A stretch of 64,000 bases of DNA, from the NCBI GenBank assembly GCA_963580455.1, contig OY756967.1, positions 9,074,501 through 9,138,500 of the forward strand, written 5' to 3'. Numbering within the stretch: the first letter of the stretch is position 1; every line of letters starts with the position of its first letter. This DNA comes from Euonymus europaeus. Its lineage: Eukaryota > Streptophyta > Magnoliopsida > Celastrales > Celastraceae. Under the pieces are notes generated by a model. The model ran no database searches and was not told where the DNA came from. It worked only from the letters and a program-made list of their open reading frames with translations. The position numbers were made by a program, and so were the translations under genes. Shown in pieces: positions 58,634 to 64,000 of the stretch.

Positions 58634-61600
58634 TGGTATCGGAGGAGTTTTGCTTCGGAATACGTTATCAAAATTATGAATTTTGACATGATCCAGATTC
58701 TAAAATTATTTGCATAAATTAATTTTAAATATGTACAAAAGTGTTTTGTTCATCTAGATTTGTGGATCTGTAATTATAGATTATAAATATCTATATATGT
58801 GATATATGTGATGGATATTATTATATACTGCTCAAAATGTTATTTTGTGCTGGATCCGAGTACTCAAAACGTTAAGGGACCCGATTGTTGGAAATGAGAT
58901 TTTTGATGTTAGATCTGCCGGAAAAGCCAGAGTGTCCGGTTGATCCAGGTGATGATGTGATCTTCACGCCGATGGAAAGAAAACCCAGAAAACTTGAGTC
59001 GGAACGTCCGGTCGGTTCTGGTCAGAAAAGACGGAGTGTCCGGTAGTTTTCTGATGCCGAAAACTGCAGGTGTTGCCGAGGGATGAAGGCACAGTATGAC
59101 AGAGAGAAGTCCGAGTATGGATCTGTTGAATCTGGACAGGTAAGGCTACTGGTGTTTTTATAAAACTCAAGGGTAGGGTCTTACTTGGTCTCCGCCATCA
59201 TCTCCGCCGGAAACGGCGATCATCTGCAAGTGTTGCAGAAACTAATTTGGCTACAGGTTTATTTCGGGGAATGAAAGTCGGGCAGAGAAGAAAGGGTCCA
59301 GATGACCCGTTTTACTGAAATGGCTTGAGGATGATGATCCATGACTGTCGTTCACCTGGATCTCTGCTATCTTCTGTCGCCGGAAAAGGCGTACGCTGCA
59401 TCTGTAATTTGTTGCAGGTTCCGGGTCAAAGAGACGGGTCACCCGACCTGCCTGGTTCTGACCGGGTATGGGCTGCAGCAAATCGGCCAGTGACTAAACT
59501 TAGTCACGGGCCAAGCAAGGCAGGCCAGTTTATATATGGGCCGAATGGTACACGGGCCAGATTCGATCTACGGGCCAGAAATTGTTTTGGCTTGGCTTGG
59601 GTCAGTTTTGTTCACGGGCCAGATTTTATGGGCCATAGGTTGCAATCTTATTTATATTGGGCTGAATATTTTGGACTGTAAATGGACTGGACTTTTATTT
59701 ATTTTAATTATTATATTTGATATATGCTTAGAATAAATAGATATGCATGATTTAATTAATTTAGTTTAAATTGAATTAATTAAGTGATGATTATAAAATT
59801 GTTTTATATGATGCATGGGTATAGTTAAATTGTTTAATTATTGATGCATAATTTAAATTACATATTATTTATTCTTGAATTTATATGTGATATATGTTTA
59901 GAATAAATAATTGATGCATGATTAATTGAGTTTATTTCTTTAAATATCTGAGATATGTTTTTGAATAAATTTTAAAATTATGCATGTATGTAATTTATGT
60001 TGAGACCTATTTAACATCCCTTTAAAGATTAAGTTGATAAACGGTATGATTTATGAAATTATATCGTGGCTCTCCATTATATAAAATTTTAGAAACTTTT
60101 ATGATTTTGTATAATTGATCATGAAGAAATCATGGGGATTATGCAATGAATCATAAGAGATGTTTCTAATATTTTATAAAAGCATAAGATGTTATAAATA
60201 TAAAAATATATTGGTGTTCAAGAAACCAATAAAGGTGAGAATGCTAATATTCAAATTTTTATGTTTATTGAATAATGGGTTTTACTTAACTATGTATAAT
60301 TTTCATCTGGATTATATGAATCTGTGTTATTCTTGGCTAATGGTGACCGAGCTACAAGAGAGAGGGGCTTGATCTGTGATGAGCTACAAGAATGTTTCTG
60401 GGCAGAGAAGAAATCGAAACCTGGAGACCACCCGATCTACCAAGCCTTGGCATCTGATGATCCTGAAGAACTCAAATTCTGAGCTCACTGGAAGTAACGC
60501 CGGAATGTCCGGTTCTTTCTGGTCGCCGGATTCTCTGCAAGTGTTGCAGAAATGGAATTTCTTTGAGTTACTAGATGTCCGTTTCTGTCTGGGTAAGGAA
60601 GATGCTGGAAACCTGTTCTGTGTCAACTGAGGTAGCCGAAAACGGCGACGGAACAGGTTGCTGAAGGTAGAAGGTCACGGAAATCGACAGAGAGTAGCCC
60701 GAGTTTTTGTGAAACTCTTGATCTGGATTTTCCTGGGTATCCAGTGATTCCGGAAATCATGTAAGACTTAATTGTTGGGTCCGATGTCATCTCCGCCATC
60801 TTCTGTCGCCGGAAACGACGTTTGTTGCATCTGCAAGTTGTTGCAGATCTGGATTGAAGAGACGGGTGGAGAAGACAGGTCGTTTGACCCGGTAGTTCCT
60901 GATGGGTCGCGGGCTTTGAAGGAGTTTCGGGTCAGATTGCTCATGGGCCAGAAATTGTTTTTGGTGACTTCGTGGGCTCTATTGCACGGGCCTGTGTGGA
61001 CTGGTCTGTTAATGCTTCATGGACCAGAAACGTTCTGGGCCATTGAGATTGATTTTGGGTCTAAAATTTCAAGAGTAATAATATGGGCCAGATTTAATCA
61101 TGAGATTCAGACATGGAACAAGAAATATTTTGGTTCTGAATGTTCATGGGCCAGAGGTTGCAGGCTGATATATATTGAGCTGATTTTATTTTGGACTGTA
61201 AATGGACTGGACTCTTATTTATTTTAAATATTATATTTGATATATGTTTAGAATAAATAGATATGCATGATGATTTAATTAATTTAGTTTAAATTGAATT
61301 AATTGAATGATGATATAGTTAAATTGTTTAATTATTGATGCATGATTTAAATTACATATTATTTATTCTTGAATTTATATGTGATATATGTTTAGAATAA
61401 ATAATTGATGCATGATTAATTAAAATTGTTTCTGTTAAATATATGTGATATATTCTTAGAATAAATTTTAAAATTATGCATGTATGTAATTTGTGATGAG
61501 ACCTATTTAACATCCCTTTAAATATTAAGTTGATAAACGGTATGATTTATGAAATTATATCGTGGCTCTCCATTATATAAAATTTTAGAAACTTTTATGA

Positions 61601-62119
61601 CTCTGTATGATTGATCATGAAGAAATCATGGGAATTATGTTGTGAGTCATAAGAGATGTTTCTAATATTTTATTAAGCATGAGATGTTATAAATATAAAA
61701 ATATATTGGTGTTCAAGAAACCAATAAAGGTGAGAATGCTAATATTCAAATTTTTATGTTTATTGAATAATGGGTTTTACTTAACTATGTATAATGGGCC
61801 AAGAAACCAGGAAAGGTGAGGTTCTGCATACTAGGAGCCAAAGTAAAATGATTGAATCATGTATGAGATACATTGAACAAGAGTTGTTCACTTATTGATT
61901 TAAGTATTCCAAGAAACGACTAAACGTGAGGTATACTGAAAATTAATAAGAACTCAATCACTCACTAGAAATTCTACAAGGATTTCCGTTACTCAAATAG
62001 GGATGTATGAGTTACGAAAAATTAGTGGGAGGTACCAAATAATTTTAAAGACCAAAATTTATTTGGATAATATAGACTATTGTTAATAATCTCTGTTTAT
62101 TTTCTGCAGCACACGAGTA
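58634..62119 (+). other. Copia-A leader, about 3.5 kb, internally duplicated
   Basis: The primer site TGGTATCGGAGG starts at 58634. CTGCAA/TTGCAG hairpins lie at 59224-59238, 59402-59417 (one G-U pair), 60534-60548 and 60831-60846. TGGGCC/CGGGCC motifs cluster at 59510-59660 and 60940-61160. About 59640-60300 repeats at 61155-61796, giving a tandem partial duplication with the join near 60301. Three AAGAAAC..GTGAG motifs lie at 61714, 61800 and 61910, and an acceptor-like TTTATTTTCTGCAG ends at 62110, ten bases before the gag ATG. No supported gene despite several short frames. Confidence 0.78.
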
Positions 62120-64000
62120 TGACTCAATCCAACCCACTTGCACGCATTTTGGATGCAAAACGGCTTACTGGGCCAAACTTTGTTGACTGGCTGAGAAATT
62201 TGAGAATTGTTCTCAATTTCGAAAAGATTGGCTATGTTCTTGACAAACCTGTTCCAACATCCTTACCTGAAGGATCTACTGAGGAGGAAAAGGCTACCTA
62301 TGAAAGGTGGCTGGAGCATGATTTGGTAGCCAGAAGTTATATTCTGGCTTCAATGACAAATGAGATTCAAAAACAACATGAGAATTATGTTAGTGCTCAA
62401 GATATGATTTTTCATCTGAAAGAATTATATGGAGAGCAAAGGAACTGTTCCGAATATCTCAAGTCCTTGAAAGTCAAGGGAAAAGGAAAGGAAACACCTT
62501 CAGAAGGCATGTCTAATTTCTGTAAACTTGAGAATATTGTTTCTATTTACTCATTATCTACTTCTTGGATCATTGATACTGGTGCATCTTCGCACATATT
62601 TGTGTCGTTGCAGGATCTGAGAAGAAGTAGAACTCTGGGAGCAAATGAAGTGGTCATACAAGTAGGAAATAAAGCAACTGTTGCTGCTACTGCTATTGGG
62701 ACTACTTTCATTAAATTACCTTCTACGCATATTTTAAATTTGGATAACTGTTTGTTTGTTCCTAATGCTTTCAATAACATTATTTCTGTGGGACTTTTGG
62801 CACAGAAGAATTATGAATTCCATTATAAGAATGATGTGTGTTATATTCATTTTGGAAATGAACGTGTTGGTATTGGAAATTTGATAAATGGTTTGTATTA
62901 TTTAAATATGCATGATGGTAAGCTCTTAACTCATGGCATTGTTTCACAATTGACTCCTCCAGGAACACCACAATTGAATGGTGTATCAGAAAGGAGAAAC
63001 CGTACTTTGTTAGACATGGTACGTTCAATGATGAGTTATACAGATTTACCCATTTCATTATGGGGTTTCTGTCTTCTGACTGCAACTTATTTGCTGAACA
63101 GAACTCCTTCTAAATCTATTCCTAAAACGCCATATGAGATATGGGTTGGTAGGGCTCCAAGTCTTAAACATGTTAGGATTTGGGGTTGTCTAGCACACAT
63201 CAAAAAGCTGCAAACAGATAAATTGGAGGCCAGATCTGAACAAGGAAGATTTGTTGGATATCCAAAGGAAACATTGGGATACTATTTCTATATTCCCACT
63301 GATCACAAAATAGTGATTAGTAGAGATGCCATTTTTCTGGAAAAAGAGTTTGTTCAGAATAAAGGTATAGGGAAAAGAATAGAACTTGAGGAAGTATCTG
63401 ATATTCGACAATATGATCAAGATCATATTCAAGAATCCAATGATGCAAGAACTGTCATTACACAAACTCCTAGAAAATCTAGTAGAGTTATCCGTCCACC
63501 AGCACGGTATAACTTACTACATGATATACAAGAGTTGTTTGTTCATGGAGATATAGATCATGGTGATGATCCTACTTGTTATGAAGAAGCAATATCTGAT
63601 ATTGACTCTTCAAAATAACTTGAAGCTATGAAATCTGAAATGAATTCAATGTATTCAAATCAAGTTTGGGATCTTGTGGACTCTCCTGAAGGTATTGTAC
63701 CTATAGGATGTAAATGGGTCTACAAGAGGAAAATTGGTTTGGATGGCAAGGTAGAAACCTACAAAGCAAGACTGGTTGCAAAAGGATATACTCAAAGACA
63801 AGGAATTGACTGTGAGAAAATTTTTTCACCAGTTGCTATGTTGAAATCTATCAGGATTTTATTAGCCATAGCTGCACACTATGATTATGAGATATGGCAG
63901 TTGGATGTCAAAACTGCATTCCTTAATGGAAACATTGAGGAAGATATCTATATGGAACAACCCAAGGGTTTTGAATCCAAAGGTGGAAAACTAAAGGTGT
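62120..64000 (+). pseudogene. Copia-A gag-pol with two internal deletions, runs off window
   Basis: ATG at 62120 (MTQSNPLARILDAKRLTG). Gag jumps at LYGEQ|RNCSEYLK near 62440, losing most of the capsid and the first part of the zinc knuckle. The protease is present (SWIIDTGASSHIFVSL). At KLLTHG|IVSQLTPPG near 62937 the integrase HHCC region and first catalytic Asp residues are deleted. Both deletions keep the frame. The integrase end and start of RT follow. TAA at 63616-63618 replaces a TGG seen in sister copies. RT continues to QLDVKTAFLNG and leaves the window. Confidence 0.88.

Noticed and set aside
60376..60630. An 84-codon plus-strand frame and an 80-codon opposite frame in the copia-A leader, both also present at 55063-55317.
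   Set aside because: The two loci are recent copies of one leader, so shared open frames are not independent evidence. No domain is recognisable, and the region contains structural repeats that better explain its conservation.
1..64000. Search for host genes, tRNA genes, rRNA, prokaryotic systems or a novel defence-type operon.
   Set aside because: Every recognisable protein segment belongs to retrotransposon gag or pol, no tRNA-like cloverleaf was noticed apart from primer-site complements, and the DNA has eukaryotic transposon architecture throughout.

Overview
The window looks like plant nuclear DNA from repeat-dense, probably pericentromeric heterochromatin. I found no host gene, tRNA, rRNA or CRISPR array. 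Almost every base belongs to LTR retrotransposons, most of them broken and inserted into one another, and a tandem satellite of about 160 bp lies at the left edge. The plant assignment rests on four things: the type of Ty3/gypsy chromovirus (gag-pol with a C-terminal chromodomain-like tail, Tekay/Del-like), plant-type Ty1/copia polyproteins, initiator-Met-tRNA-like primer sites, and the ~2 kb gypsy LTRs. The species cannot be read from the sequence.

I use four family names. Gypsy-1 has LTRs of about 2.1 kb starting TGTGAAACCCCG and ending TGACA. Gypsy-2 is a diverged relative with one LTR and a partial gag. Copia-A has LTRs of about 1.6 kb bounded by TGTTAG...CTAACA and a very long leader. 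Copia-B has a 1.49 kb LTR starting TGTTGG and a leader of about 1.6 kb.

Layout. 1-377 is satellite. 378-3155 is a copia-A 3' LTR and pol remnant (minus strand). 3156-23433 is a gypsy-1 chain, LTR-internal-LTR-internal(deleted)-LTR, whose third LTR is split by a copia-B element (14840-22418, target duplication ATTTC). 23434-26579 is a copia-A leader and LTR (minus). 26580-30394 is a plus-strand copia-A leader, gag and pol. 30395-33858 is the gypsy-2 LTR and gag, deleted into a copia-A tail. 33859-34526 ends in a head-to-head inverted repeat of copia-A LTR, primer site and leader. 34506-56705 is a head-to-tail minus-strand copia-A chain of three LTRs and two internal regions; its first internal region is split by a nearly full-length gypsy-1 (39189-48112, target duplication GCACC). 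56706-58603 holds two further copia-A fragments in opposite orientations. 58604-64000 is a plus-strand copia-A element that runs off the window.

Nothing here is an intact autonomous element. The nesting gives a relative order: copia-A oldest, then gypsy-1 and gypsy-2 insertions into copia-A, then copia-B into a gypsy-1 LTR. The most interesting signals are non-coding: a strong 3' splice-site-like sequence just before the gag ATG in three families (a constant 71-nt GTATGT...GCAG intron in gypsy); GC-rich palindrome arrays at the same place in the LTR that differ completely between gypsy-1 and gypsy-2; a nested hairpin conserved in all gypsy LTRs; and copia-A leaders carrying dense TGGGCC/TGGGCT motifs and recurring CTGCAA/TTGCAG hairpins.
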